Assembly (NCBI GenBank): GCA_017465145.1
Contig: JAFTWU010000017.1
Span: forward strand, 1 to 64,000
Source: Clostridia bacterium
GTDB taxonomy: Bacteria; Bacillota; Clostridia; Christensenellales; Borkfalkiaceae
Direction of reading: 5' to 3'
Length of the DNA stretch: 64,000 bases
The position numbers and the translations under genes were made by a program. The first letter of the stretch is position 1, and every line of letters begins with the position of its first letter. This document shows positions 20,733-29,138 of the stretch, one piece after another. Under the pieces are notes generated by a model. That model was not told the DNA's origin. It saw only the letters and a list, made by a program, of their open reading frames with translations, and made no database searches.

Positions 20733-21839
20733 TTGAAACCCTGTTTAGCCGATTATAATATCGAAGAATTAAAACAAATTTTAATAGAAATGGGCGAAAA
20801 GCCCTTCCGCGCAGGGCAAATTTTTAAATCTTTGCACGCAGGTCTTTCTTTTGATGAAATGACCGATTTGTCTAAGCCTTTACGCGCCCAGTTAAAGGAA
20901 AAATTTATTGATATTCCCGCTAGAATTATTGAAACTATTAAATCGGTGGACGGCACGGAAAAGTTTTTGTTCGCTTTTAGCGACGGTAACGTTATAGAAG
21001 GGGTTTTAATGCGCTATAAATATGGCAATACATTGTGCGTTTCTTCACAAATAGGTTGTCGTATGAACTGTGCTTTCTGCGCATCTGGACTAGAAGGGCT
21101 TATTCGCAACCTTTCTGCCGGCGAAATTTTGAGTGAAGTTATTTGTGTTAATAAATATTTACAAGGTGGTCTAGGTGAAAAGCGCAAAGTAACTAATATC
21201 GTTATGATGGGTAGTGGTGAACCACTTGATAATTACGATAACGTAACGAAATTTTTGCGCCTTGTTTCTGCAAAAGAAGGTCTTAATATAAGCGTTAGAA
21301 ATATAAGTTTATCAACTTCTGGTTTGGTTAATAAAATGTACGACTTGGCTAACGAAAATTTACCCGTTAACTTAACCGTATCACTTCACTCTCCATTTGA
21401 TGATGAACGTGCCTTAATTATGCCCGTTGCAAAAAAATGGTCTATTAAAGAAATTTTGCCTGCTTGCGATAACTTTTTTAAGGTTACGGGCAGAAGATAT
21501 ATCTTTGAATACGTTTTAATTAACGGTAATAACGATACAAAACGCCATGCAGACGCCCTTATTAATTTATTAAAGGGAAAGCCTTGTCACGTTAATTTAA
21601 TAAGACTTAACGAAGTTAAAGAAAAAAATCTTAAAACTGTAACCGATAAAGAAGCCTATAGGTTTTTAGGTATACTTGAAAAGGCGTCGCTATCAGCAAC
21701 TTTAAGAAGGCGTATGGGGGACGATATAGACGGTGCTTGCGGACAACTTCGCCGTAGATATTTATCGGAAAAAGATAAGCAAAATTCTAATGAAATGCCG
21801 TATGATAATGCTGGCGTAAATAACGATGGGGTAAACTGA
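20733..21839 (+). CDS. rlmN: Dual-specificity rRNA/tRNA adenine-C2 methyltransferase RlmN
   Basis: This 368-residue radical SAM enzyme methylates A2503 of 23S rRNA and A37 of some tRNAs. The CxxxCxxC cluster sits in GCRMNCAFCASG; MMGSGEPLDNYDN and the C-terminal catalytic Cys in DDIDGACGQLRR are visible. It starts with TTG directly after the rsmB stop, with GAAGG upstream. A polar Asn/Asp-rich tail of about 20 residues after the catalytic Cys region is not typical. prpC and prkC, usual next genes in Firmicutes, are missing. Confidence 0.95.
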   Translation: MKPCLADYNIEELKQILIEMGEKPFRAGQIFKSLHAGLSFDEMTDLSKPLRAQLKEKFIDIPARIIETIKSVDGTEKFLFAFSDGNVIEGVLMRYKYGNTLCVSSQIGCRMNCAFCASGLEGLIRNLSAGEILSEVICVNKYLQGGLGEKRKVTNIVMMGSGEPLDNYDNVTKFLRLVSAKEGLNISVRNISLSTSGLVNKMYDLANENLPVNLTVSLHSPFDDERALIMPVAKKWSIKEILPACDNFFKVTGRRYIFEYVLINGNNDTKRHADALINLLKGKPCHVNLIRLNEVKEKNLKTVTDKEAYRFLGILEKASLSATLRRRMGDDIDGACGQLRRRYLSEKDKQNSNEMPYDNAGVNNDGVN

Positions 21840-21840
21840 T

Positions 21841-22692
21841 TTGAAAGGGCAAATTTATAAAAATCTTTCGGGTAAATACGTTGTTATTGCCGATAAAAAA
21901 GAATATATTTGCACTTCTAAAGGCACGCTAAAGAGAGACGTTGGCGGTCTGCTTTGCGGTGACTTGGTTGAATTTGACGGCAAAACAATAAGTAAAGTTT
22001 ACGATAGAAAAAACCGTTTTTTCCGTCCTAACGTTGCTAATATAGATGCCGTTGCAATTTTGGTTTCGCCGTCTCCAAAACCAGATTTTTTGCTTATTGA
22101 CAAACTTATAGTAAACGCTATTTCTCAAAATGCGGAAATTTATCTTATAGTTAATAAAATTGATTTAGACGACGATTTTTATAATGAAATCGTTAAAGAA
22201 TACTCACAAGTCGTTACGGATATTATAAAAATAAGTGCCCTAAATAAACAAGGCACCGAAACTGTTAAACACCGTTTGAGTGGCAAACTTTGTTGTTTTG
22301 CGGGGCAAAGTGCCGTTGGTAAGACTACACTTATAAACGCCATATTCAATACTGAGGAAAGAACGGGCGAACTTTCTAAAAAAACGGAAAGGGGCAAACA
22401 CACCACAACCAATTCGCAAATTTACGAAAATGACGGTGTAAAAGTAATTGATTCACCCGGTTTTGCAGTTATTGAAGCGGAAGTTAAAGCGGATGAACTG
22501 TGTGAATATTATCCAGAGTTTATGAAACTTAACGGACAATGTAAATTCCGTCAATGCTCTCACGTTTCAGAACCTGACTGTGCGGTCAAAAATATGGTAG
22601 AAAGTGGCAAAATATCTAAAACTAGATATGAAAGATATAAACAAATTTACCTTGAATTAATGGAAAAGGGGAATATATATGGCAAAAATTAA
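21841..22692 (+). CDS. rsgA: Ribosome small-subunit GTPase RsgA
   Basis: This 283-residue circularly permuted GTPase assists 30S maturation. The N-terminal OB fold comes first. The permuted G motifs appear in order: NKID (G4), SALN (G5), GQSAVGKTT (G1) and DSPGF (G3). The C-terminal zinc knuckle is CKFRQCSHVSEPDCAV. It starts with TTG one base after the rlmN stop and overlaps rpe by 14 bp. Confidence 0.94.
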   Translation: MKGQIYKNLSGKYVVIADKKEYICTSKGTLKRDVGGLLCGDLVEFDGKTISKVYDRKNRFFRPNVANIDAVAILVSPSPKPDFLLIDKLIVNAISQNAEIYLIVNKIDLDDDFYNEIVKEYSQVVTDIIKISALNKQGTETVKHRLSGKLCCFAGQSAVGKTTLINAIFNTEERTGELSKKTERGKHTTTNSQIYENDGVKVIDSPGFAVIEAEVKADELCEYYPEFMKLNGQCKFRQCSHVSEPDCAVKNMVESGKISKTRYERYKQIYLELMEKGNIYGKN

Positions 22693-23335
22693 AATAGCGC
22701 CTTCAATTTTATCGGCTGATTTTTCACGCGCGGGCGAAGAAATTAAAAATATTACTTTGGAAGGGGCGGACGTTATCCATTTAGACGTTATGGATGGCAG
22801 TTTTGTAAAAAATATTACGTTCGGTCCTAAATTCATAAAAGACGTTAGGAGTTTTTCTAACGCTATCTTTGATGCACATTTAATGATAGTTAATCCTTGG
22901 AAATACGTGGAAAATTTTGCATCTGCAGGTGCGGATATTATAACCGTTCACCAAGAAGCGTGTGGCGATAAACTTATTGAAACACTTAAATTAATTAAAT
23001 CTTTCGGCGTTAAATGTGGTGCGGTTATTAACCCCGACACCCCAGTAAAATCAATTGAAAACGCTATTGAATATTGTGATATGGTGCTTTTAATGAGTGT
23101 TTTTCCAGGTTTTGGCGGTCAAAAATTTATCCCTGAAGTGTTGCCAAAACTTGAAGAAACAGCACGCCTAATTCAACAAACGGGCAAGGAAATTGACCTT
23201 GAAATAGACGGTGGAATTACCCTAGATAACGTTAAACTTGTTAAAGATGCGGGAGCAAACGTAATTGTAGCGGGCAACACCGTATTTAAGTCTTTAGATA
23301 GGGCTAAAACCATTAAACAATTACGCGAATTATAA
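22679..23335 (+). CDS. rpe: Ribulose-phosphate 3-epimerase
   Basis: This 218-residue TIM-barrel enzyme interconverts ribulose-5-phosphate and xylulose-5-phosphate. Signatures are IAPSILSADFSRAGEEI, VIHLDVMDGSFV, HLMIVNPW, VFPGFGGQKF and EIDGGI. GGAAAAGGGG inside rsgA serves the ATG at 22679. The rsgA-rpe order is conserved in Firmicutes. Confidence 0.96.
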   Translation: MAKIKIAPSILSADFSRAGEEIKNITLEGADVIHLDVMDGSFVKNITFGPKFIKDVRSFSNAIFDAHLMIVNPWKYVENFASAGADIITVHQEACGDKLIETLKLIKSFGVKCGAVINPDTPVKSIENAIEYCDMVLLMSVFPGFGGQKFIPEVLPKLEETARLIQQTGKEIDLEIDGGITLDNVKLVKDAGANVIVAGNTVFKSLDRAKTIKQLREL

Positions 23336-23402
23336 AAAAATTGTCAAAAATCCCCCTTGCGCGCATATATAATAATGCATATATAAAATTTAGGGGTGAA
23401 TT

Positions 23403-23474
23403 ATGAAAATTTGCGTTATTAAACCACCTATGATAATTAGAAAAATATTAAGGTTTTTGCTAAAAAATCATTAG
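23403..23474 (+). CDS. spoVM: Stage V sporulation protein SpoVM (23 codons)
   Basis: This tiny gene encodes a 23-residue peptide beginning MKICVIKPP and ending FLLKNH. It matches the SpoVM pattern: MKFYTIKLP-like start, a proline near residue 9, then an amphipathic basic helix. In Bacillus subtilis SpoVM marks convex membrane of the forespore, anchors SpoIVA and thereby nucleates the spore coat. AGGGGTG (23392-23398) is a strong ribosome site. Location just after rpe matches the rsgA-rpe-(thiN)-spoVM order. CATATATA-type sequences upstream could belong to a sporulation-sigma promoter, but I cannot assign it firmly. Confidence 0.85.
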   Translation: MKICVIKPPMIIRKILRFLLKNH

Positions 23475-23508
23475 TTAAATACAAACGATTGATAAAAATT
23501 TAAAAATG

Positions 23509-23541
23509 AAAAGGTCGCTATATAAAAGCGACCTTTTTTTA
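23509..23541. terminator. Terminator between spoVM and the MDR gene
   Basis: AAGGTCGCT and AGCGACCTT pair over a 7-nt loop, followed by a T-run. The genes are convergent, so it may serve both. Confidence 0.85.
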
Positions 23542-23580
23542 TATAATTTTAATAAAATTTTCGTACAATTTATAATCAAA

Positions 23581-24597
23581 TTAAAGCATATTAACAACAG
23601 TTTCGCGAATTTTATCTTCACTCTCTAGCATATCACTAAGTTTTTTGAAGGTTGACGGAACTTCTTTATAAGTGGTCGTGTCTATCTTTAAGCAAGAAAG
23701 GTTTATCGCCTTGTTCGCAATAAGGTTAATGCTTGTTGCGGTGTTGCTAAAATCACTGCTTATGCAAAGAATTTCTAAGTTCTTTCTTACCGCTTGGGTA
23801 AAGGGGATAGGGCTGTTCTTTTGACTTATTCCCGTATAAGCAACTTTAGCGTTGTAAGATGCAAGTGAAAATGCTTTAGTCGCGGGGATGTTGCTATCTG
23901 CGATATATACAACGTTTTTAGCCATTCTTCCGCTAGTGATATTAGAAACTTCTTTCGTCCAGTTTGCGTCTTTATCTAAAACGTAATATACGCCGGAATC
24001 TTTAGCAATTTTATATTCTTCATCATCAAGCGTTAAAAGAATTGGAACGGCTTGATAATAAATTATTAATTGCGCTAAAATATTGCCAAAATTATTTGCG
24101 CCGATAATTGCAACGTAATCACCCTTTTGAATTTTAAGTTTATCTACGATAGATATAGCAAGGGAGATGTGTTTAATAAACAACGCGTCTAAATCAGAAA
24201 CACTTTCAGGCAAAATGTATAGTTTTGATGAATCGGCAACGGTAAAGTCGGTTAAAAAGCCATCAAAATCTTCGCCGGCAACGTGCACGTCAGAGCATTT
24301 TGAGTGTTCGCCGATTTTACAGTTATAACATTCGTTACATTCTCTATGCGGTTCAACGTAAACGTGTTTGCCTTTTTCCAAGCCGAAAAGGTTAGGTTCA
24401 GTTTCACTAACTATACCTATACCTGAAGAACCAAGGGCAATGCGGTCAATATCAATAGTGCCGTTGTAACGCAAAACGTCTGACAAAGAAATTAACGCTT
24501 TTGTCATTTTTACTTTGGCAAGATTAACCGCAGAAGTGGTTTCTTCAATTTCTTCTTCTATTAAATTAAAAGGAGCAGATAGTTTCCAGCCTTTCAT
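23581..24597 (-). CDS. MDR-superfamily dehydrogenase-like protein lacking catalytic zinc ligands
   Basis: This 338-residue protein has the medium-chain dehydrogenase layout. The structural zinc loop is intact (C87, C90, C93, C101 in HRECNECYNCK...SKC), and the nucleotide fold carries VAIIGANNFGNI near residue 160. The catalytic zinc Cys of the usual CGSD motif is serine (S37, ISLSD). The usual GHE is GSS (S57, S58). It is therefore unlikely to be a zinc alcohol dehydrogenase; a zinc-free reductase or a structural relative is possible. It lies alone, divergent from rpmE. Confidence 0.72.
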   Translation of the reverse strand: MKGWKLSAPFNLIEEEIEETTSAVNLAKVKMTKALISLSDVLRYNGTIDIDRIALGSSGIGIVSETEPNLFGLEKGKHVYVEPHRECNECYNCKIGEHSKCSDVHVAGEDFDGFLTDFTVADSSKLYILPESVSDLDALFIKHISLAISIVDKLKIQKGDYVAIIGANNFGNILAQLIIYYQAVPILLTLDDEEYKIAKDSGVYYVLDKDANWTKEVSNITSGRMAKNVVYIADSNIPATKAFSLASYNAKVAYTGISQKNSPIPFTQAVRKNLEILCISSDFSNTATSINLIANKAINLSCLKIDTTTYKEVPSTFKKLSDMLESEDKIRETVVNML

Positions 24598-24709
24598 TAA
24601 ATACCGCCGATTTGAATTTTTTTCATTATATTATAATTCGCAAAAAAAATCAAGTAAAAACTTAAAGCAAAAAGTTTTTTGTTTTTTTTGAAAATAATAG
24701 TGTTTATAG

Positions 24710-24738
24710 TTGACTAAATGGTTAAATTATTATATAAT
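24710..24738 (+). promoter_or_regulatory. Strong promoter for rpmE
   Basis: TTGACT (24710-24715) and TATAAT (24733-24738) are separated by 17 bp, close to consensus. Confidence 0.75.
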
Positions 24739-24769
24739 TACACAGTAAAAAATGTTTTAGAGGTGCAAT

Positions 24770-24979
24770 ATGAGACAGGACATCCATCCCGATTATCATG
24801 AAGTAACGGTAGTTTGCGCTTGTGGCGAAACTTTTAAATCCGGTTCCACTAAAAAATCAGACGTAATAAAGGTTGATATCTGCAGTAAATGTCATCCTTT
24901 CTTTACTGGTAAGCAAAAATTGGTTGATACCGGTGGCCGTGTTGATAAGTTCAACAAGAGATATAGTAAAGCAAAATAG
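24770..24979 (+). CDS. rpmE: 50S ribosomal protein L31, zinc (C+) form
   Basis: This 69-residue ribosomal protein starts [14 protein letters not shown]. It keeps the four zinc cysteines (C16, C18, C38, C41), so it is the C+ form. The conserved [10 protein letters not shown] and [13 protein letters not shown] segments follow. AGAGGTG precedes ATG 24770. It is first in the rpmE-DUF1385/prmC-prfA block, with a terminator right after it. Confidence 0.95.
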   Translation: MRQDIHPDYHEVTVVCACGETFKSGSTKKSDVIKVDICSKCHPFFTGKQKLVDTGGRVDKFNKRYSKAK

Positions 24980-24993
24980 TAACGTTATTTGCA

Positions 24994-25032
24994 CGGCTTT
25001 AATGGTATTATACCACTAAAGCCGTTTTTTTT
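24994..25032 (+). terminator. Terminator/attenuator between rpmE and the DUF1385-PrmC gene
   Basis: CGGCTTTA/TAAAGCCG plus TGGTA/TACCA form one long hairpin followed by eight T residues. The next start codon lies about 8 nt beyond. Confidence 0.8.
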
Positions 25033-25039
25033 GTCAAAA

Positions 25040-26845
25040 ATGAAGGAAAAAAAGTCTAAAAAAAGGTGCGCGCGTACTTCTATCGGCGGTCAAGCCGTTA
25101 TGGAAGGCGTTATGATGCGTAGCCAAAAATCTATGGCGACTGCCGTGCGTGATGCCGATGGCGTTATCCGTTTGGAAACAAAACGCTTAAAAAACAGTAA
25201 GGCAAGCAAGGTTATAAGTAAAATTCCACTTGTTCGTGGGGTTGTGTCTTTCGTGTCGTCTCTTTTTGGCGGTACGTCCGTGCTTATGCGTTCTGCCGAA
25301 GTTTACGGTGAAGGTGAACCTTCTAAATTTGAAAAATGGGTTTCTGAAAAACTTAAAATCGACGTGATGAGCGTAGTTGGGTTTATTTCAGTATTGCTTG
25401 GTTTAGCACTTGCCGTTTTTCTATTTATGTGGGCGCCACAAGCTTTGCGCGGATTAATTGAAAAATGGGTAGGCGAAGGCTTTGCTTTTGATATTTGGGC
25501 TAAAAACTTTATCGAAGGCGGTATAAAACTACTTCTTTTTATCGCATATTTATTATTAGTTTCTTTACTGAAAGATATACGCCGAACCTTTATGTATCAC
25601 GGTGCGGAACACAAAACGATTGCTTGTTTTGAACGCGGACTTGATTTAACGGTGGATAACGCTAAAAAATGTCCACGCGTACACGACCGTTGCGGAACGA
25701 CCTTTATGGTTTTCGTTTTAGTTATAAGCATTTTGGCGTTTGCTTGTTTTGAAGCGCTTGTCGTTGGACAAATAGACGGCATATTAAGGGTTTTATGCAA
25801 AGTTGCATTGTTACCCGTGGTAGCAGGTCTTTCATACGAACTACTTAAACTTTTATCAAAACTAACTCACCCTGCATTTATTATAATCAAGTGGCCAGGG
25901 TTATTGTTACAAAGAATCACCACGCGTGAGCCTGATGATAAAATGCTTGAAGTTGCAATAGCATCTTTTAAGGCAGTAATGGAAATGGATGCTGACGACA
26001 GTATTTTAGAGAAAAAGTTTCAAGTTGCTAAAAAACGCCGTCAATTAACTTACGACGTAAAGGCAAAACTTAAGGAAAACGGAATTACCGAAGATGCTGA
26101 AGCGGAATGGATTATTTCTATCGTTTTAGGCGTAAAGCGTGATGAAGTTTATAAAGAAAATTTAGTTTATCCTAAAAAAATTGACGAAATAGATAAAATT
26201 GTTAACGATAGAATTACGGGTAGACCTTTGTGGTATTGCATAGGCGATACGGAATTTTACGGTTATAAAATAAAAGTTGACGAACGCGTGCTTATTCCAA
26301 GACCTGAAACTGAACTTTTGGTTTATAACGCTAAAGAAAGTCTATCAAGCGATAAAACCGTGCTAGATTTATGTACGGGTAGCGGTGCTATAGCAATTTC
26401 CGTTCAAAAAGAAACGGGCGCAACGGTAACTGCCAGCGACATAAGTGAAAACGCGCTTTCTATAGCAAAAGAAAATGCAAAAATAAACGGTGCAAACGTT
26501 AACTTTGTTCAGTCGAACTTGTTTGAAAATATTGAAGATAAGTTCGATATGATAATTTCTAATCCACCGTATATTAAAAGTAAAGATATAGCTACCCTTC
26601 AAAAAGAAGTTAAAGATTTTGAACCTACTTTGGCGCTAGACGGTGGTGTTGACGGGCTTGATTTTTACAAAAAAATAGCACTTCAAGCAAAAAATCATCT
26701 AAATAAAGGTGGAATTTTACTACTTGAGTGCGGTATAGGTCAAGCGCAAGACGTTGCCGATATGCTTAAAGATTACGGCACGGTAAAAATTATAAAAGAT
26801 TACGAAAATATTGACAGAATAGTTAAGGCGGTACTTGATGTTTAA
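25040..26845 (+). CDS. prmC: Fused DUF1385 membrane protein and PrmC glutamine methyltransferase
   Basis: This is one uninterrupted 601-residue reading frame. Residues 1 to about 330 are a DUF1385 (YqhQ-like) membrane protein: [12 protein letters not shown], at least four hydrophobic segments and the [13 protein letters not shown] motif. Residues about 335-601 are a complete PrmC, which methylates the GGQ glutamine of release factors. PrmC features are [20 protein letters not shown] and the catalytic NPPY at about 508-511. The two are separate neighbours in most Clostridia. ATG 25040 has no ribosome site and follows a terminator. A TTG at 24989 would place the hairpin inside the gene and is less likely. 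It overlaps prfA by 8 bp. Confidence 0.87.
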   Translation: MKEKKSKKRCARTSIGGQAVMEGVMMRSQKSMATAVRDADGVIRLETKRLKNSKASKVISKIPLVRGVVSFVSSLFGGTSVLMRSAEVYGEGEPSKFEKWVSEKLKIDVMSVVGFISVLLGLALAVFLFMWAPQALRGLIEKWVGEGFAFDIWAKNFIEGGIKLLLFIAYLLLVSLLKDIRRTFMYHGAEHKTIACFERGLDLTVDNAKKCPRVHDRCGTTFMVFVLVISILAFACFEALVVGQIDGILRVLCKVALLPVVAGLSYELLKLLSKLTHPAFIIIKWPGLLLQRITTREPDDKMLEVAIASFKAVMEMDADDSILEKKFQVAKKRRQLTYDVKAKLKENGITEDAEAEWIISIVLGVKRDEVYKENLVYPKKIDEIDKIVNDRITGRPLWYCIGDTEFYGYKIKVDERVLIPRPETELLVYNAKESLSSDKTVLDLCTGSGAIAISVQKETGATVTASDISENALSIAKENAKINGANVNFVQSNLFENIEDKFDMIISNPPYIKSKDIATLQKEVKDFEPTLALDGGVDGLDFYKKIALQAKNHLNKGGILLLECGIGQAQDVADMLKDYGTVKIIKDYENIDRIVKAVLDV

Positions 26846-27914
26846 AAAACTAGACAAATTACTAGAAAGATACGATAAACTAAACCAACTTGTTGGCGAT
26901 GCAGACGTTATTTCTAGAATAGACGAATGGAAGGCTTACACTAAAGAACTTGCTGATATAAGTGAAACGGTGGAAAAGTATTCCGAATATAAAAAAGTTC
27001 TAAACGAACAAAGTGAACTTAAAGAATTATTGCCTACAGAAACCGACCCCGAATTAAAAGAATTATACGAAACGGAAATTCAAGCGTGCAAGGAAAAAAT
27101 TGACGTTTTAACGCAAGAATTACGTATTCTTTTAATACCGAAAGACCCCGATGACGATAAAAACGTTATTATGGAAATTCGTGGCGGTGCGGGTGGCGAT
27201 GAAGCAAGCTTATTTGCCGCATCACTTTATAAAATGTACGTTAAATACGCGGAACGTAATCGTTGGAAAACTGAAGAAATCGACGCTAACGAAACGGAAC
27301 TTGGCGGTATAAAAGAAGTTATTTTCTCTATAACGGGTAAATCTGCTTACGCTAAGTTAAAGTTTGAAAGCGGTGTTCACAGAGTTCAACGCGTTCCCGA
27401 AACGGAATCACAAGGCAGAGTTCACACTTCTACAGTTACCGTTGCCGTTTTACCAGAAGCAACCGACGTAGAAGTTCATATTGATGAAAAAGATTTGCGC
27501 GTAGATACACTTCGTTCTTCTGGTGCGGGTGGTCAACACGTTAACAAAACGGAATCTTGCATAAGACTAACTCACATACCAACGGGTATAGTTGTTTTGT
27601 GCCAAGATGAACGTTCACAAACAAAAAATCGTGAAAAGGCTATGAAGGTTTTAAAAACCCGCCTTTACGAATATTATCAATCACAAGCAGATAAAGAATA
27701 TTCTGCAAACCGCCGTAGTCAAGTTGGTACGGGCGATAGGTCGGAAAGAATTAGAACTTATAACTTCCCACAAGGTAGAGTTACCGACCACAGAATAGGT
27801 CTTACACTACACTCAATCGACAACTTTATGCTTGGTGATATAGACGAAATGGTAGAGGCACTTGCAATAGTTGATAGAGAAAATAAACTAAGCGTGTCTG
27901 ATATGGACGATTAA
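26838..27914 (+). CDS. prfA: Peptide chain release factor 1
   Basis: This 358-residue release factor recognises UAA and UAG. The codon-reading region contains [12 protein letters not shown] (the PxT-type site). The catalytic loop is [12 protein letters not shown] with the GGQ motif, whose glutamine is the substrate of the PrmC encoded just upstream. Length is normal. ATG 26838 lies inside the end of prmC. Confidence 0.96.
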   Translation: MFKKLDKLLERYDKLNQLVGDADVISRIDEWKAYTKELADISETVEKYSEYKKVLNEQSELKELLPTETDPELKELYETEIQACKEKIDVLTQELRILLIPKDPDDDKNVIMEIRGGAGGDEASLFAASLYKMYVKYAERNRWKTEEIDANETELGGIKEVIFSITGKSAYAKLKFESGVHRVQRVPETESQGRVHTSTVTVAVLPEATDVEVHIDEKDLRVDTLRSSGAGGQHVNKTESCIRLTHIPTGIVVLCQDERSQTKNREKAMKVLKTRLYEYYQSQADKEYSANRRSQVGTGDRSERIRTYNFPQGRVTDHRIGLTLHSIDNFMLGDIDEMVEALAIVDRENKLSVSDMDD

Positions 27915-27940
27915 TTATAAAGACTTAAGGAGAAACTAAA

Positions 27941-29137
27941 ATGAGCGTTACTAAAAGAACAAAAGAAATTTCACCATCATTGACTTTGGAAATTACCGCT
28001 AAGGCTAAAAAAATGAAGGCTGAAGGCATTTCAGTTATCGGCTTTGGTGCAGGTGAACCCGACTTTAATACACCTGATTACATAATTAATTCTGCAAAAA
28101 AGGCGCTTGATATTGGTTTTACAAAATATACCCCCGCAGCAGGTACGGTTGAACTTAAAAACGCAGTAGTTGAAAAGTTTAAAAAGGACAATAACCTTGA
28201 ATATACTCCCGCGCAAATCGTTATCTCAACGGGTGCAAAAAGTTCGTTATATCACGCTATTTGCGCTATCGTTGAAGAAGGGGACGAAGTAATTTTACCA
28301 TCACCTTATTGGTTAACATATCCTGAACTTATTAAACTTGCAGGTGGTACAGTTGTTACCGTTAAAGCGGAAAAAGAAAACGGCTATAAAATGACCGTTG
28401 AACAGTTTAAGAAGGCTATTACTTCTAAGACTAAATGCTTAATTTTAAACTCACCAAACAACCCCACGGGTGCAGTTTATACTAAAGATGAAATCACCGC
28501 TATCGCTAAAGTTTGTGAAGAAAACGGACTTTACGTTATCAGCGATGAAATATACGAAAAACTTATCTATTGTGGCGAAACGCACTATTCAATCGCTCAA
28601 GTAAGTGACTATATGAAAGAACACACCGTTATTATCAACGGCATGTCTAAAACTTACGCTATGACCGGCTGGAGAATAGGATATCTTGCAGCACCCCTAG
28701 ACGTAGCAAAGGCGATTTCTAGTATGCAAAGCCACACTACGAGTAACGCATGTTCAATATCTCAATACGCATCAGTAGAAGCGTTAGTTTCACCTGAAGG
28801 TGAAAAGTTTATTGAAAAAATGCAAAAAGTTTTCGATGAACGTAGAAAATTTATGGTTGAAACCTTAAAGAGTATTGACGGTTTAGTGTGCGCTGAACCT
28901 AAAGGTGCGTTCTACGTTATGTGCGATATTTCCGCACTTATTGGCAAGACTTTTGAAGGCGTAAAAATTGAAGGCTCACTTTCGTTTGCAGACTGTGCTC
29001 TTAAGCGTGGCGTAGCCCTTATCCCCGGCATTGCATTTGGCGACGATAACTCTATAAGACTTTCTTACGCTATTTCACTTGACGACATTAAAGAAGGCCT
29101 TGCTAGATTAAATAACTTTATAAAGGAGTTAAAGTAA
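27941..29137 (+). CDS. Class I pyridoxal-phosphate aminotransferase (aspartate type)
   Basis: This 398-residue fold-type I aminotransferase probably transfers amino groups between aspartate and 2-oxoglutarate. It shows GFGAGEPDFNTP near residue 32, SPNNPTGAVY, SDEIYEKL and the PLP-lysine segment NGMSKTYAMTGWRIGY (K237). The C-terminal SIRLSYA arginine is present. AAGGAG precedes ATG 27941. The next gene, a candidate citrate-type synthase, starts 1 bp after its stop. That pairing fits glutamate and aspartate family synthesis. Confidence 0.88.
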   Translation: MSVTKRTKEISPSLTLEITAKAKKMKAEGISVIGFGAGEPDFNTPDYIINSAKKALDIGFTKYTPAAGTVELKNAVVEKFKKDNNLEYTPAQIVISTGAKSSLYHAICAIVEEGDEVILPSPYWLTYPELIKLAGGTVVTVKAEKENGYKMTVEQFKKAITSKTKCLILNSPNNPTGAVYTKDEITAIAKVCEENGLYVISDEIYEKLIYCGETHYSIAQVSDYMKEHTVIINGMSKTYAMTGWRIGYLAAPLDVAKAISSMQSHTTSNACSISQYASVEALVSPEGEKFIEKMQKVFDERRKFMVETLKSIDGLVCAEPKGAFYVMCDISALIGKTFEGVKIEGSLSFADCALKRGVALIPGIAFGDDNSIRLSYAISLDDIKEGLARLNNFIKELK

Positions 29138-29138
29138 T

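Noticed and set aside
22679..22692. Possible frameshift at the rsgA-rpe overlap
   Set aside because: Both proteins are complete at both ends; a 14-bp overlap with a ribosome site inside rsgA is normal coupling.
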